A DNA stretch of 64,000 bases from FLUQ01 sp031550605 (GTDB lineage: Bacteria; Desulfobacterota; Desulfovibrionia; Desulfovibrionales; Desulfovibrionaceae): assembly GCA_031550605.1 (NCBI GenBank), contig JAVBOK010000030.1, forward strand, positions 1 through 64,000. Direction: 5' to 3'. The position numbers and the translations under genes are program-made. This document shows positions 14,861-23,494 of this stretch, piece after piece; within the stretch, counting starts at the first letter, position 1; every line of letters begins with the position of its first letter. The notes beneath the pieces were generated by a model. That model had not been told where the DNA came from and did not search any database. It saw only the letters and a program-made list of their open reading frames with translations.

Positions 14861-15535
14861 ATGCGCCGCATTGTTCAAATAGCGATGTTCCTGGCCGTGA
14901 CGCAGCTTTTCTGTATCCCGGCCTTGGGGGCCGACCCCCTCGTCGACGCCGTGCAGAAACGGTATGATGCGTTGAAAAGCATGGAGGCGACCTTCACCCA
15001 GACCCTTGTTCACAAGGAAAGCGGGAATCGGGAAGAGCGGACCGGCGTGCTGTTTTTCGCCAAACCCCTGCTGGTGCGCTGGGAAACCACGACCCCGGTT
15101 CCGGAATTGCTCATCGTGACGCCGCAGGTGATCTGGAACGTGTTCCCCGACGAGGACATGGCCTACAAATACCCTCCGAACCTGGCCGACGATTCGCGCA
15201 GCATCGTGCGCGTGATCACGGGGCAGACCAGACTGACCCAGGATTTCACCATAGAACGCGAAGGCGTGGAAAAGGGGTTGGTTAAACTGCGCCTGTACCC
15301 CAAGGAACCGACCCAGGCCCTGACGGAAGCCACCATCTGGGTGGAGCAGGCCACCGGCTTGATCAAGCGGGTTCTGCTCCTTGATTTTTACAGCAACCAG
15401 AACGACATCACGTTTACCAGCCAGAAGCTGGACTCCAAACTGGCTTCCGACATTTTCGTCTTTGCGCCGCCCGCCAAAATGAAAGTGGAGGACCGGACAA
15501 ACAGCGGAGTGGTGAAAAAGCCGCTGCTGCGCTGA
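14861..15535 (+). CDS. lolA: Outer-membrane lipoprotein carrier protein LolA
   Basis: A periplasmic chaperone that ferries lipoproteins from the LolCDE complex to the outer membrane. The 224-residue precursor has a signal peptide (about 1-24, ending A-L-G-A) followed by a LolA beta-barrel-type sequence. Conserved features include the early M-E-A-T-F-T-Q region, L-L-V-R-W-E and a C-terminal F-x-F-x-P-P. ATG 14861 follows AGGAG. Upstream in-frame starts lie inside ftsK and would destroy the signal peptide. LolCDE is not in the window. Confidence 0.88.
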   Translation: MRRIVQIAMFLAVTQLFCIPALGADPLVDAVQKRYDALKSMEATFTQTLVHKESGNREERTGVLFFAKPLLVRWETTTPVPELLIVTPQVIWNVFPDEDMAYKYPPNLADDSRSIVRVITGQTRLTQDFTIEREGVEKGLVKLRLYPKEPTQALTEATIWVEQATGLIKRVLLLDFYSNQNDITFTSQKLDSKLASDIFVFAPPAKMKVEDRTNSGVVKKPLLR

Positions 15536-15557
15536 GCATCAGGCTTGTTTTCTCATG

Positions 15558-15599
15558 AAATGTCTGTGGACGCGGAACAACGTGTCCACAGACATTTTT
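15558..15599. terminator. Bidirectional terminator between lolA and the pseudouridine synthase gene
   Basis: A perfect 14-bp stem (15558-15571 with 15584-15597) flanked by A3 and T5. It lies between convergent genes. The rest of 15600-15742 holds nothing recognisable. Confidence 0.85.
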
Positions 15600-15742
15600 G
15601 CAAGAAATCCAGTCTGTTTACCGCGCGGTGCGAATCCGCACCCGAAAGCCGCGTCCGGCACTCCGGCGTGCATGCCGGACCAGAACAGATGGCGCGCGGA
15701 TGCAAACCGCCGGAACGGACGGCGCCGGAGTTCGGATATTGG

Positions 15743-16489
15743 TCATAAATCCACGGCGCCGCGCAGGGCGGCTATTTCATTCGCCGTCAGTTCGCGGGCC
15801 TTCCCTCTGGGCAGGTCCCCCAGATCCAGAGGGCCGGAACGGACCCTGCGCAGACTCAGGATGGTCAAGCCCAGATCGCGGCACATGCGGCGTATCTGGC
15901 GGTTGATCCCCTGATGGAGGGTGATCTCCATGACCGGGTCAAAGCCCGGCAGTATCCGGAGCTGAACAGGGGCCAGTTTTTCCCCTTCGGCCAGGGTCAT
16001 CCCGCGACGCATGGTTTCCAGAGCGGCCGGGGATGGGCGCTCCTTCACCCGGACATGATAGACTTTGGGCAGATGATAGCGGGGATGGGTCAGCCGCAGG
16101 GTCATTTCTCCGTCGTCGGTCAGCAGCAGCAGCCCTTCGGAAAAATAATCCAGACGCCCTACGGGAAAAAGGCGTTTTCCCCGAAAGCGGACAGGCACGA
16201 AATCCAGCACGGTGGGTCTGCCCTGGGGATCTTTGACTGTGGACACCACCTGTACGGGTTTGTGCAGCATCAGGTACGTATATTCCCCGCCGGCGGGCAG
16301 GGTGATCTCCCTGCCGTCCACGCCGACGCGGTCCGCGGCGGGATTGATGCGCGCGCCCGGTTCCGTGACCGGTTCATTGTTGATCGTCACGCGACCCTGC
16401 CGCACCAGTTCGTCGGCACCCCGGCGGGACGCGATGCCCGCCAGGGCCAAGGCCTTGTTCAACCGTAACCCTGCCGCGGAACAGGCCAT
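15743..16489 (-). CDS. rluB: 23S rRNA pseudouridine synthase, RsuA/RluB family
   Basis: Isomerises a uridine in rRNA to pseudouridine. The 248-residue protein has an N-terminal S4 RNA-binding domain (L-N-K-A-L-A...A-S-R-R-x-A-D-E-L-V), then the catalytic domain with V-G-R-L-D-Y, whose aspartate is the nucleophile, and the C-terminal I-N-R-Q-I-R-R-M motif. ATG 16489 is chosen because a strong GGGGGGAGG precedes it. An in-frame ATG at 16612 would add 41 low-complexity Ala/Arg/Pro residues and nearly reach the divergent msbA promoter. Assignment to RluB rather than RsuA/RluE/RluF is a best guess. Confidence 0.85.
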   Translation of the reverse strand: MACSAAGLRLNKALALAGIASRRGADELVRQGRVTINNEPVTEPGARINPAADRVGVDGREITLPAGGEYTYLMLHKPVQVVSTVKDPQGRPTVLDFVPVRFRGKRLFPVGRLDYFSEGLLLLTDDGEMTLRLTHPRYHLPKVYHVRVKERPSPAALETMRRGMTLAEGEKLAPVQLRILPGFDPVMEITLHQGINRQIRRMCRDLGLTILSLRRVRSGPLDLGDLPRGKARELTANEIAALRGAVDL

Positions 16490-16662
16490 GGCCGCCTCCC
16501 CCCTTTCAGGCCGGGCGGCGGCCGGGGGGCGGGCATCCGGGACGGAGGCCGTCCGGCTTTTTGCTGCCCTGCGGGCAGCAGGGCGGGGAGGGGAGAGGCG
16601 CGTTGTTTTCATCAGACTGTCCGCTGGCGGTTTCGCGTGTTTTCTGGCATAGTCCTGCCCTT

Positions 16663-18471
16663 ATGTCTACTTCCTTCGTGCAACCCGTCCCGGAACGCCA
16701 CCTCGGCAGCATGGCCCTGTTCAAACGCTGCCTGGGATACTTCTCCCCATACTGGCTGCGCATCAGCCTTGCTTCCCTCGCCATGATGATCGTGGCCGGC
16801 AGCCAGCCGGCCGTGGCCTATCTGGTCAAACCCACGATGGATAAAATATTCATCGAAAAGAACAGCTCTTTCCTGCTGGTGATCCCCCTGGCCTTCCTGC
16901 TGCTGGAATTCACGAAGGCGGGTTTTCGGGTGGTGCAGAACTACATCATGCAGTCCTGCGGCCTGAAGGTTCTGGAACGGCTGCGCGAAGAGATGTACCG
17001 CAAGATCATCTGCCTGCCCATGAAGTTTTATGAAGAAGCGCAGGTCGGCATGCTGATGAGCCGGGTGATCAACGACGTGGTGTTGATCCGGGCCAGCCTG
17101 CCCGCCCTGATCATGCTGGTCCGCCAGGTATTCACGGTCATTTTTCTGGTGGGCGTCGCTTTTTACCAGAATGCGTACCTGGCTTTCTGGGCGGTGGTCG
17201 TTCTGCCCGCCGCGCTGTTCCCCTTCGTGTATTTCGGCCGGCGCATGCGCAAACTCAGCCGCAAGGGCCAGGCCAAACTGGCGGATATCTCCGTGCTGCT
17301 GCAGGAAATATTCAGCGGCATCCGGGTGGTCAAAGCCTTTTCCACGGAATATGTCGAAGGCGCGCGCTTTGACAAGGAAAACCGCCGGCTGCTTTCTTTT
17401 TCGCTGAAGCAGACCATGTCCAGCGAACTGTCCTCGTCGGTCATGGAATTCACGGGAGCCTGCGCCGCGGCCCTGGTCATCTGGTTCGGCGGCATGGAGG
17501 TCATCGAAGGCCGGTCCACGCCGGGCACCTTTTTTTCCTTTCTGACCTCCATCATCATGCTCTATGACCCGATCAAGAAGATGTCCAACTCCAACAACGA
17601 AATTCAAAAGGCCCTGGCCGGCGCGGAACGGGTGTTCGCCATTCTGGATTCGCCGGAGATTCAGGTGGAGCGCGGCGGGAATGCGGTATTTGAGCCGCCG
17701 TTCGAGGAACTTGTCTTTGACCGGGTTTCGTTCGCGTACCAGGACGGCACTCCGGCCCTGAACGACATCAGCCTGCGCGTGAAGCGAGGCGAGCGCATTG
17801 CCTTGGTGGGTCCTTCCGGCGGAGGCAAGACAACTTTTGTGAATATGATCCCCCGGTTTTACGAACCACAGTCCGGCCTGATAACCCTGAACGGCAGGCC
17901 GCTGGCCGAGTATACCCTGAAAAGCCTGCGCGGCGCTGTGGCTGTGGTTTCGCAGGACAGTTTTCTGTTCAATCTGTCGGTTCGCGACAACATACTGTAC
18001 GGCCAGACGGGAGCTTCCGAGGACACCATGCTGCACGCGGCGCGCGCCGCCTATGCCGACAATTTTGTCAGGGAGTTGCCCGAAGGCTATGACACGCTGG
18101 TGGGCGAACGCGGCACAAAGCTGTCCGGCGGGCAGAAGCAGCGCCTGACCATCGCGCGGGCCATTGCCAAGGATGCGCCGCTGCTTATTCTGGATGAGGC
18201 GACGTCCGCCCTGGATTCCGAATCCGAAGGAATCGTGCAGAAGGCTTTGGAAAACTTGATGGAAAATCGCACCAGCATTGTGATCGCCCACAGACTTTCC
18301 ACGGTGCTGCATGCGGATCGCATCCTGGTGGTGGAAAAAGGCAGGATTGTCGGCCAGGGCCGGCACGAGGAACTGCTGGCCACCTGCCCCCTGTATGCGA
18401 AACTCTATGACATGCAGTTCGGACATGGCCAGAACGGTGTTGCTGGCGATGCCGCGGAAGAAAAAACATGA
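16663..18471 (+). CDS. msbA: Lipid A / glycerophospholipid ABC exporter, MsbA-like
   Basis: A 602-residue half-transporter with fused membrane and ATPase domains, acting as a homodimer that flips lipid A-core across the inner membrane. Six helices occupy residues ~25-310. The ATPase domain has Walker A G-P-S-G-G-G-K-T-T (383-391), the signature L-S-G-G-Q-K-Q-R (from 487), Walker B L-L-I-L-D-E (507-512) and the switch histidine in I-A-H-R-L-S. The assignment as MsbA is supported by the downstream lipid A acyltransferase genes. The ribosome-binding site is poor; ATG at 16711 is an alternative. The stop overlaps the next start (ATGA). Confidence 0.88.
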   Translation: MSTSFVQPVPERHLGSMALFKRCLGYFSPYWLRISLASLAMMIVAGSQPAVAYLVKPTMDKIFIEKNSSFLLVIPLAFLLLEFTKAGFRVVQNYIMQSCGLKVLERLREEMYRKIICLPMKFYEEAQVGMLMSRVINDVVLIRASLPALIMLVRQVFTVIFLVGVAFYQNAYLAFWAVVVLPAALFPFVYFGRRMRKLSRKGQAKLADISVLLQEIFSGIRVVKAFSTEYVEGARFDKENRRLLSFSLKQTMSSELSSSVMEFTGACAAALVIWFGGMEVIEGRSTPGTFFSFLTSIIMLYDPIKKMSNSNNEIQKALAGAERVFAILDSPEIQVERGGNAVFEPPFEELVFDRVSFAYQDGTPALNDISLRVKRGERIALVGPSGGGKTTFVNMIPRFYEPQSGLITLNGRPLAEYTLKSLRGAVAVVSQDSFLFNLSVRDNILYGQTGASEDTMLHAARAAYADNFVRELPEGYDTLVGERGTKLSGGQKQRLTIARAIAKDAPLLILDEATSALDSESEGIVQKALENLMENRTSIVIAHRLSTVLHADRILVVEKGRIVGQGRHEELLATCPLYAKLYDMQFGHGQNGVAGDAAEEKT

Positions 18472-19109
18472 GCATTTCCCCGGTTATCGTCGGCCCTTTT
18501 ATCGGTTCCGTATATTCATTGTGGTGCCGGACCCTGCGCTATACCGAGGTCAACCGTGAAGCCTGCGTTCCGCTGGTGCGCGAACAGATCCCCCTGGTTT
18601 TCGCCCTGTGGCACGACGAATTGTTCGCCGTGCCGTACAAGCGTGACGGATGGCCCATATTCACCATTGTCAGCCGCAGCCGGGACGGGGAATTCCTGGC
18701 CAGGGTCCTGGCCAGCCAGGGATTGGGCACGGTCAGGGGGTCCAGTTCGCGCGGCGGGCTGGCGGCCCTGCTGCGGGCGGCGAAGCTGATGCAGGAAGAG
18801 CGCCGGCATGCCTGCATCACCGTGGACGGCCCACGCGGCCCGCGCCATGTGGTCAAGGACGGCGCGATTTTTCTGGCCCATCGGGTTTCCTCCTACATCG
18901 TGCCTGTACGGGTGTACTATTCCAAAGCCAAAGTGTTCCGGTCCTGGGACCGGTTTCAGCTGCCCTGGCCGTTCAGCCGGGTCCACATGCAGTACGGCGA
19001 TCCGTACCGGGTGGCGGAAGGGGAATTGACCCCGGAAGTCCTGAAAAAAGAGCGGCGCGCCCTTGAAGAAAAATTCGCGGCGCTGACCCCGCCGCGCGAG
19101 TACCGATGA
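18468..19109 (+). CDS. DUF374 lysophospholipid/lipid A acyltransferase-like protein
   Basis: A 213-residue protein of the DUF374 family, related to the PlsC/LpxL acyltransferases. It has a hydrophobic N-terminus, the family's F-A-L-W-H-D-E-L active-site-like segment (about residues 45-52), then S-R-S-R-D-G-E and a central V-D-G-P-R-G-P-R motif. It probably attaches an acyl chain to a lipid A or phospholipid precursor at the inner membrane; in some bacteria DUF374 proteins act in KDO-lipid A acylation. It overlaps msbA by four bases and lpxL by four bases, so the three are one operon. Confidence 0.8.
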   Translation: MSISPVIVGPFIGSVYSLWCRTLRYTEVNREACVPLVREQIPLVFALWHDELFAVPYKRDGWPIFTIVSRSRDGEFLARVLASQGLGTVRGSSSRGGLAALLRAAKLMQEERRHACITVDGPRGPRHVVKDGAIFLAHRVSSYIVPVRVYYSKAKVFRSWDRFQLPWPFSRVHMQYGDPYRVAEGELTPEVLKKERRALEEKFAALTPPREYR

Positions 19110-19996
19110 AACGGCTTTTTTATCTGGCGATCATTCGTTTTTTGCGCTGCTTGAGCTTTCGCGGCATCCGTCGTATGGGGAATCTGCTGGGCTGGGTCCT
19201 GTGGACCTTCATGCGCCGCCGCCGCCAAGAGACAGCAGAACGCATCATGGCCCGCCTGGACGTGCCGGAAGAGCGGGCGTGGCAGTTGGCCAGGGACAGC
19301 TTCAACAATACCGCCACGTCGTTCATGGAAATTTTTCTGAACGACCGTTTCGGGCTTGAGCATGTGCGTCTGCAGCATACGGACCAATGGAATCTGTTCC
19401 AGACCATGACCGCCCACAAACGGCCTGTGGTTTTCGTCACCGGCCACTTCGGCGCCTGGGAGATTCTGGGGTCTCTGGTGGGGCAGGCCGTCGGCCGCCG
19501 GGTTGTGACCGTGGCCCGAAAGCAGAAGGACCCTGTCATGTCGGAAATCATCCGCGACCTCAGAGCGGAAGGGCATCTGCTCAGCGTTGACCACCGCGAA
19601 TCGGTCGGAGCCCTGCTCTCCTGCCTGCGCGGCAACGGCATCGCCTGTTTTCTGGTGGATCATAACAGCAGCCGCAGGGAATCGTCATTCCTGCCCTTTC
19701 TGGGTGAAACAGCTGCCGTGAACATAGGGCCGGCCCTTTTGGCCATGAGGGCAAAAGCGGTAGTATACCCGACGTTTTTGCAGCGGGAAGGACGGGAAAG
19801 CTATTCCCTGCGCATGGAAGAACCGCTGGATACGCTGACCCTGCGGGGATCGCTGTCCGACCGCCTGCAGCATATCGTGCGATACTACACCAGGGCGGTG
19901 GAAGCGCGAGTGCTGGACGCACCGGAACAGTGGATGTGGATGCACAGACGCTGGAAAACACGGCCGCTTTACGAACAGAAAATGCCGCAATCCTGA
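19106..19996 (+). CDS. lpxL: Lipid A late acyltransferase, LpxL/HtrB family (copy 1)
   Basis: A 296-residue membrane-anchored acyltransferase expected to add a secondary acyl chain to KDO-lipid IVA. The catalytic H-x4-E motif is present as G-H-F-G-A-W-E with His114 and Glu119. A conserved R-K-Q-K-D-P region follows, and the protein ends in the W-M-W-M-H-R-R-W-K-T-R-P motif typical of HtrB proteins. ATG at 19106 overlaps the upstream stop (ATGA). A close paralogue lies 390 bases downstream. Confidence 0.88.
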   Translation: MKRLFYLAIIRFLRCLSFRGIRRMGNLLGWVLWTFMRRRRQETAERIMARLDVPEERAWQLARDSFNNTATSFMEIFLNDRFGLEHVRLQHTDQWNLFQTMTAHKRPVVFVTGHFGAWEILGSLVGQAVGRRVVTVARKQKDPVMSEIIRDLRAEGHLLSVDHRESVGALLSCLRGNGIACFLVDHNSSRRESSFLPFLGETAAVNIGPALLAMRAKAVVYPTFLQREGRESYSLRMEEPLDTLTLRGSLSDRLQHIVRYYTRAVEARVLDAPEQWMWMHRRWKTRPLYEQKMPQS

Positions 19997-20176
19997 CCGG
20001 AGACTCTGGAATATGCGCATGGCGGGAGTGAATTCCCTTTGAGATTTTTCATGCGCCAGTTTTGAAAAAATGCGGCACGCTCTTTTTCTGAATACGGACA
20101 GGCCGAGCCGGCATGAAGGCACGTTGCGCTGTCGCTTGGAGGCGGTTGCTGCGTTGCGTTGCGTATCCGCGGGGAT

Positions 20177-20204
20177 TGTCAGAAGAAATGTTCTGCTTCT
20201 GACA
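20177..20204. repeat. Hairpin in the spacer between the two lpxL paralogues
   Basis: A perfect 9-bp stem TGTCAGAAG / CTTCTGACA with a 10-base loop, without a T-run. The 390-base spacer (19997-20386) otherwise shows no gene, no recognisable remnant of a third copy and no clear promoter. It may contain processing or regulatory signals. Confidence 0.4.
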
Positions 20205-20386
20205 GGCAGGGACAATTCCGAGAAGCGGGCGGCTTTACCCGGTGCGGCACGAATTGCGCGAAGGCCGTGCTGTGCGGGAATGCAAGGCCGGATTCCTTCC
20301 GGCTTCAGGATTTCCGTGCATGCCGGACGGGAACCACGGTTGTCCTCAGAAGCACTCGCGTCGCTGTCTCTGGTGTGGGAGCTATG

Positions 20387-21265
20387 ATGAAACGGTATTT
20401 TTATCTGGTTATGGTCCGCTTTCTGCGCCGCCTGGATTTTAAAGGCATACGCCGCGTGGCGGACCTGCTGGGATTTCTCATGTGGGCCCTCCTGATCCGC
20501 CGCCGCCGCGAGACCGCGGGCCGCATCATGGAGCGTCTGAATCTGCCGGAAGATCAGGCGCGTGGTCTGGCCGAAGCCAGTTTTTACAATATCGCCCTGT
20601 CTTTCATGGAAATTTTCCTCAACGACCGCTTTGGTCCCGAATACGTCCGCGTGAGTGACGACAGCCAATGGAGGCTGTTCCATTCCATGGTCAACAGCGA
20701 ACGGCCCATGGTGTTCATTTCCGGCCATTTCGGGGCTTGGGAGCTTTTGGGCTCGCTGGTGGGGCGCGCCGCGGGCAGACCCATGATGACGGTGGCCAGG
20801 AAACAGAAAGACCATGTCATGTCCGAAATTATCCGCAACCTGCGGGCAGAAGGAAATCTGGTCAGCGTGGATCATCGAGCCTCTGCCGGAGCATTGCTGT
20901 CCTGCCTGCGCGACAACGGGATCGCCTGCTTTCTGGTGGACCACAACAGCAAACGCAGTGAATCCGTGTTCCTGCCCTTTCTCGGCCGGATGGCGGCCGT
21001 GAACATGGGCCCCGCGATGCTGGCTCTGCGCGCAAAAGCCTTGGTTTTCCCGATTTTTTTGAAACGGGAAGGGATGCGGGAATATTCACTGCATATGGAA
21101 AATCCTTTGGATACCGCAACACTGGAAGGCCCGCTGTCCGGGCGCGTGCGCCAGGTTGCCGAATTTTACACCCGTGCGGTGGAAAAACGGATACTGGACG
21201 CACCGGAACAATGGCTGTGGATGCACAGGCGCTGGAAAACCAGGCCGCCGGAAGAAGGAAATTGA
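20387..21265 (+). CDS. Lipid A late acyltransferase, LpxL/HtrB family (copy 2)
   Basis: A 292-residue paralogue of the preceding lpxL gene. The two proteins align from end to end without visible large gaps, at roughly 60% identity by eye. The catalytic histidine and glutamate fall at the same positions (His114, Glu119 in G-H-F-G-A-W-E), and the C-terminal W-L-W-M-H-R-R-W-K-T-R-P is kept. ATG 20387 matches the start of copy 1 and lies five bases after GGGAG; ATG 20384 is immediately upstream. Divergence suggests the copies transfer different acyl chains or to different positions (LpxL- and LpxM-like roles), which sequence alone cannot decide. Confidence 0.87.
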   Translation: MKRYFYLVMVRFLRRLDFKGIRRVADLLGFLMWALLIRRRRETAGRIMERLNLPEDQARGLAEASFYNIALSFMEIFLNDRFGPEYVRVSDDSQWRLFHSMVNSERPMVFISGHFGAWELLGSLVGRAAGRPMMTVARKQKDHVMSEIIRNLRAEGNLVSVDHRASAGALLSCLRDNGIACFLVDHNSKRSESVFLPFLGRMAAVNMGPAMLALRAKALVFPIFLKREGMREYSLHMENPLDTATLEGPLSGRVRQVAEFYTRAVEKRILDAPEQWLWMHRRWKTRPPEEGN

Positions 21266-21318
21266 CTCGGACGGAACGGAAGCGCCGCCGCGGAAGCGCC
21301 CGCAGACGCGGAACCGGT

Positions 21319-21726
21319 TCAGGAGCGCGGCGCGGCCGTTTCTTCGTCCGTCCGCCAGGGCGCCAGTTCATAGCGCCGGATGTGCTGCAGGGGAAAAAAG
21401 CTGACCGCGCCGTCCGGAGCCTGTACTTTCAGGGTATTGTGGGCGGTGGCGGAAACGGCGGCGCAGGGCATGGTCATGCTGCCCCCGGCGGAAAAAAAGA
21501 TGGTCAGCGCCTGCGGGCCGCCGCGCGTTGCGAAGTAGGCAGCCTTTTTTTCCGCCGTCTGGATGGCCTTGATCATGGAAAGATGCCAGGCCACACGCAG
21601 CCGTTTCCGGTTTTCCGGAGTGTCGTGCGCGGGGCACAGGGCCATTTTCTGGCTGTCCGGGGCGGGAATGTACCCGGTGATCCAGCCTGTTCCCGCGTCG
21701 ACGCCGCAGATGTGGCAGGGGATCAT
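21319..21726 (-). CDS. Unknown protein with N-terminal zinc-finger-like cysteines (135 aa)
   Basis: I do not recognise the family. The N-terminus has C-H-I-C (Cys4, Cys7) followed about 30 residues later by C-P-A-H, a plausible zinc site. A basic helical stretch follows, then a C-terminal half with beta-like segments. The start at 21726 is preferred because AAGGA lies seven bases upstream; a TTG at 21753 and an ATG at 21732 are alternatives. It is convergent with the second lpxL gene, and the first of three minus-strand genes here ends with it. Confidence 0.6.
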   Translation of the reverse strand: MIPCHICGVDAGTGWITGYIPAPDSQKMALCPAHDTPENRKRLRVAWHLSMIKAIQTAEKKAAYFATRGGPQALTIFFSAGGSMTMPCAAVSATAHNTLKVQAPDGAVSFFPLQHIRRYELAPWRTDEETAAPRS

Positions 21727-21819
21727 ACGCATGTCCTTGAGGTTCCGCCCCAACCCAAACCCTCAAACCGGCCCGGATCCCCTTGGTGCCGCGCAGGGAC
21801 GGGGCGGTGGTCCTCCGTC

Positions 21820-22464
21820 TTATCTATGCCCCAACGGCATAATGCACACGGGGATGTCGTTTTGCTTCAGGCCCAGCTTGGTCCGCACGAAATCCGCGTT
21901 CAGGGTGGCCATATACCGCGCGCCGATGTTCAGAGCGTCGGCGGCGAGGTAAACGTTCTGGGTCATGGCCCCGACCAGAATGTAGCCGAAGCTGTCGCGC
22001 CGGACGGGATCGCTGAAGGCGGCGGTCCTGTCGCCTTCGATCACGAAAACGAGCACGGCCGGAGCCCTGGTGGCGAAAATCTGGTTGGTGATGCCGGGGA
22101 TGATGTTTTCTCCGGAAATTTTGGCCAGACTGTGGTCCTTGCCGTTGTAACGGAAAACCCCGCCGGCGTCGGCCAGATATACCGCGCAGTACGGATCGCG
22201 GCCCTGGGCCACGGGCACGCTCCAGCCCTTGCCCGCCCGGTTGCGGCCGGCGGCGGCCCAGAGCAGGGTGCTCACGTCCTCACGGCTGAGGGCGCCGGTG
22301 GGAAACTGGTTCTGCAGCGCGGAAGAACGGCTTTCCATGGCCGCAAACAGGGCTTTACCGCCTGCGGTCGCGGGCTTGGGCAACACAATGTCCGCCGCCG
22401 GAGCGGCCGGGGCTGAAAAGAAGGCAACACCGCAGCACAGAACAAACAATATCGCCGTTTTCAT
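21820..22464 (-). CDS. Secreted SagB/nitroreductase-family protein
   Basis: A 214-residue precursor with a clear signal peptide (about 1-24, ending A-A-P-A-A), so the product is periplasmic. The mature part resembles the SagB-type nitroreductase fold: an S-R-S-S motif near the N-terminus, L-S-R-E-D-V-S-T-L-L-W-A-A-A-G-x-N-R, and G-x-x-x-Q-N-V-Y-L-A-A near the C-terminus. Members of this group bind FMN and oxidise or reduce small molecules. Export of an FMN enzyme would usually need the Tat route or cofactor loading outside, and no twin-arginine motif is visible. The substrate is unknown. Confidence 0.75.
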   Translation of the reverse strand: MKTAILFVLCCGVAFFSAPAAPAADIVLPKPATAGGKALFAAMESRSSALQNQFPTGALSREDVSTLLWAAAGRNRAGKGWSVPVAQGRDPYCAVYLADAGGVFRYNGKDHSLAKISGENIIPGITNQIFATRAPAVLVFVIEGDRTAAFSDPVRRDSFGYILVGAMTQNVYLAADALNIGARYMATLNADFVRTKLGLKQNDIPVCIMPLGHR

Positions 22465-22492
22465 GCGACCCTCCGGTTGAAGGCAAATCGTA

Positions 22493-23311
22493 TTACAGGT
22501 TCGAATCGCGCAGATACCGTATGCCGTTCGCCAGCAGGGCAGTTCCGGGGGTACTTTTTTCCCCCCTGGTCCAGCCGGGATGGTTGGTGTCGTGGGTATA
22601 GGCCTCCGGGTGCGGCATCAGGCCGAAAATACGGCCCGTGGGGTCGGTCAGCCCGGCGATGGCGAACGGAGATTCGTTGGGATTGAAAGGATACTCCTGA
22701 GTCGGAAGCAGGGTGGCCGGGTCGGCGTACTGGACCGGAACCAGGTTTTCCGCCATTATCCGGTTCAAAACGGTGTCGTCTTTCGCCACCAGGCGGCCTT
22801 CGCCGTGTCGCACGGGAAGATACAGGGACCGCAGATCCCGGGTGAACACGCAAGGGCTGGCCGGATTGACGGCCAGGGTGCACCAGCGGTCTTCAAATCT
22901 GGCGGAAGCGTTGTGCGCCAAAGAAACCTGACGGGCAAGGTACTGCCCGTCCAGAGCGGGCAGCAGTCCCAGTTTGACCAGCAGTTGGAACCCGTTGCAG
23001 ATGCCCAGGATCAGCCCCCCCCCGCCGATGAATTCCATCAGCTGATCAACCAGGGGGGCCCCGGTGTTGTCCTTGCTGTGCTTCCAGCGGATGCCGGCGG
23101 CCTGGGCCGCGCCCAGATCGTCGCCGTCCAGAAAGCCGCCGGGGAAAATGAGAAACCGGTAGCCGCCCAGGCGGAAACGCCCGGCGGTCAGGTCGGAAAA
23201 ATGGGCGATATCGGCCGTGTCGGAACCGGCAAGTTTCGCGGCATGCGCGCATTCCACTTCGCAGTTGGTTCCGAAACCGGTGATGACCAGGGTGTTGATT
23301 CTGCCGGACAT
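22493..23311 (-). CDS. purQ: Phosphoribosylformylglycinamidine synthase, glutaminase subunit PurQ
   Basis: The glutamine amidotransferase subunit that supplies ammonia for the fourth step of purine synthesis. The 272-residue class I GATase has its nucleophile Cys105 in G-I-C-N-G-F-Q and the His234/Glu236 pair in M-P-H-P-E-A-Y. It is longer than the ~225-residue PurQ of Gram-positives, closer to the larger PurQ variants. The synthetase subunit gene (purL) is not in the window. It is divergent from pyrG with 184 bases between starts. Confidence 0.88.
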   Translation of the reverse strand: MSGRINTLVITGFGTNCEVECAHAAKLAGSDTADIAHFSDLTAGRFRLGGYRFLIFPGGFLDGDDLGAAQAAGIRWKHSKDNTGAPLVDQLMEFIGGGGLILGICNGFQLLVKLGLLPALDGQYLARQVSLAHNASARFEDRWCTLAVNPASPCVFTRDLRSLYLPVRHGEGRLVAKDDTVLNRIMAENLVPVQYADPATLLPTQEYPFNPNESPFAIAGLTDPTGRIFGLMPHPEAYTHDTNHPGWTRGEKSTPGTALLANGIRYLRDSNL

Positions 23312-23494
23312 GAAAGCTCCTCACGGCGGTGATGCGTCGGGTCTGTCACTCTACGCTTCAAGACATGTTTGCGTCAACTGGCTGACCGGAATCGGAAAAT
23401 GGTCTACTACTGGGCAGGATATGGGTATGGCCGCTCCGGCAGGCGCCGTGCGTGCCGGAGCATGGCGGAACATTTGATTCCAGCAGGAAGGGCT

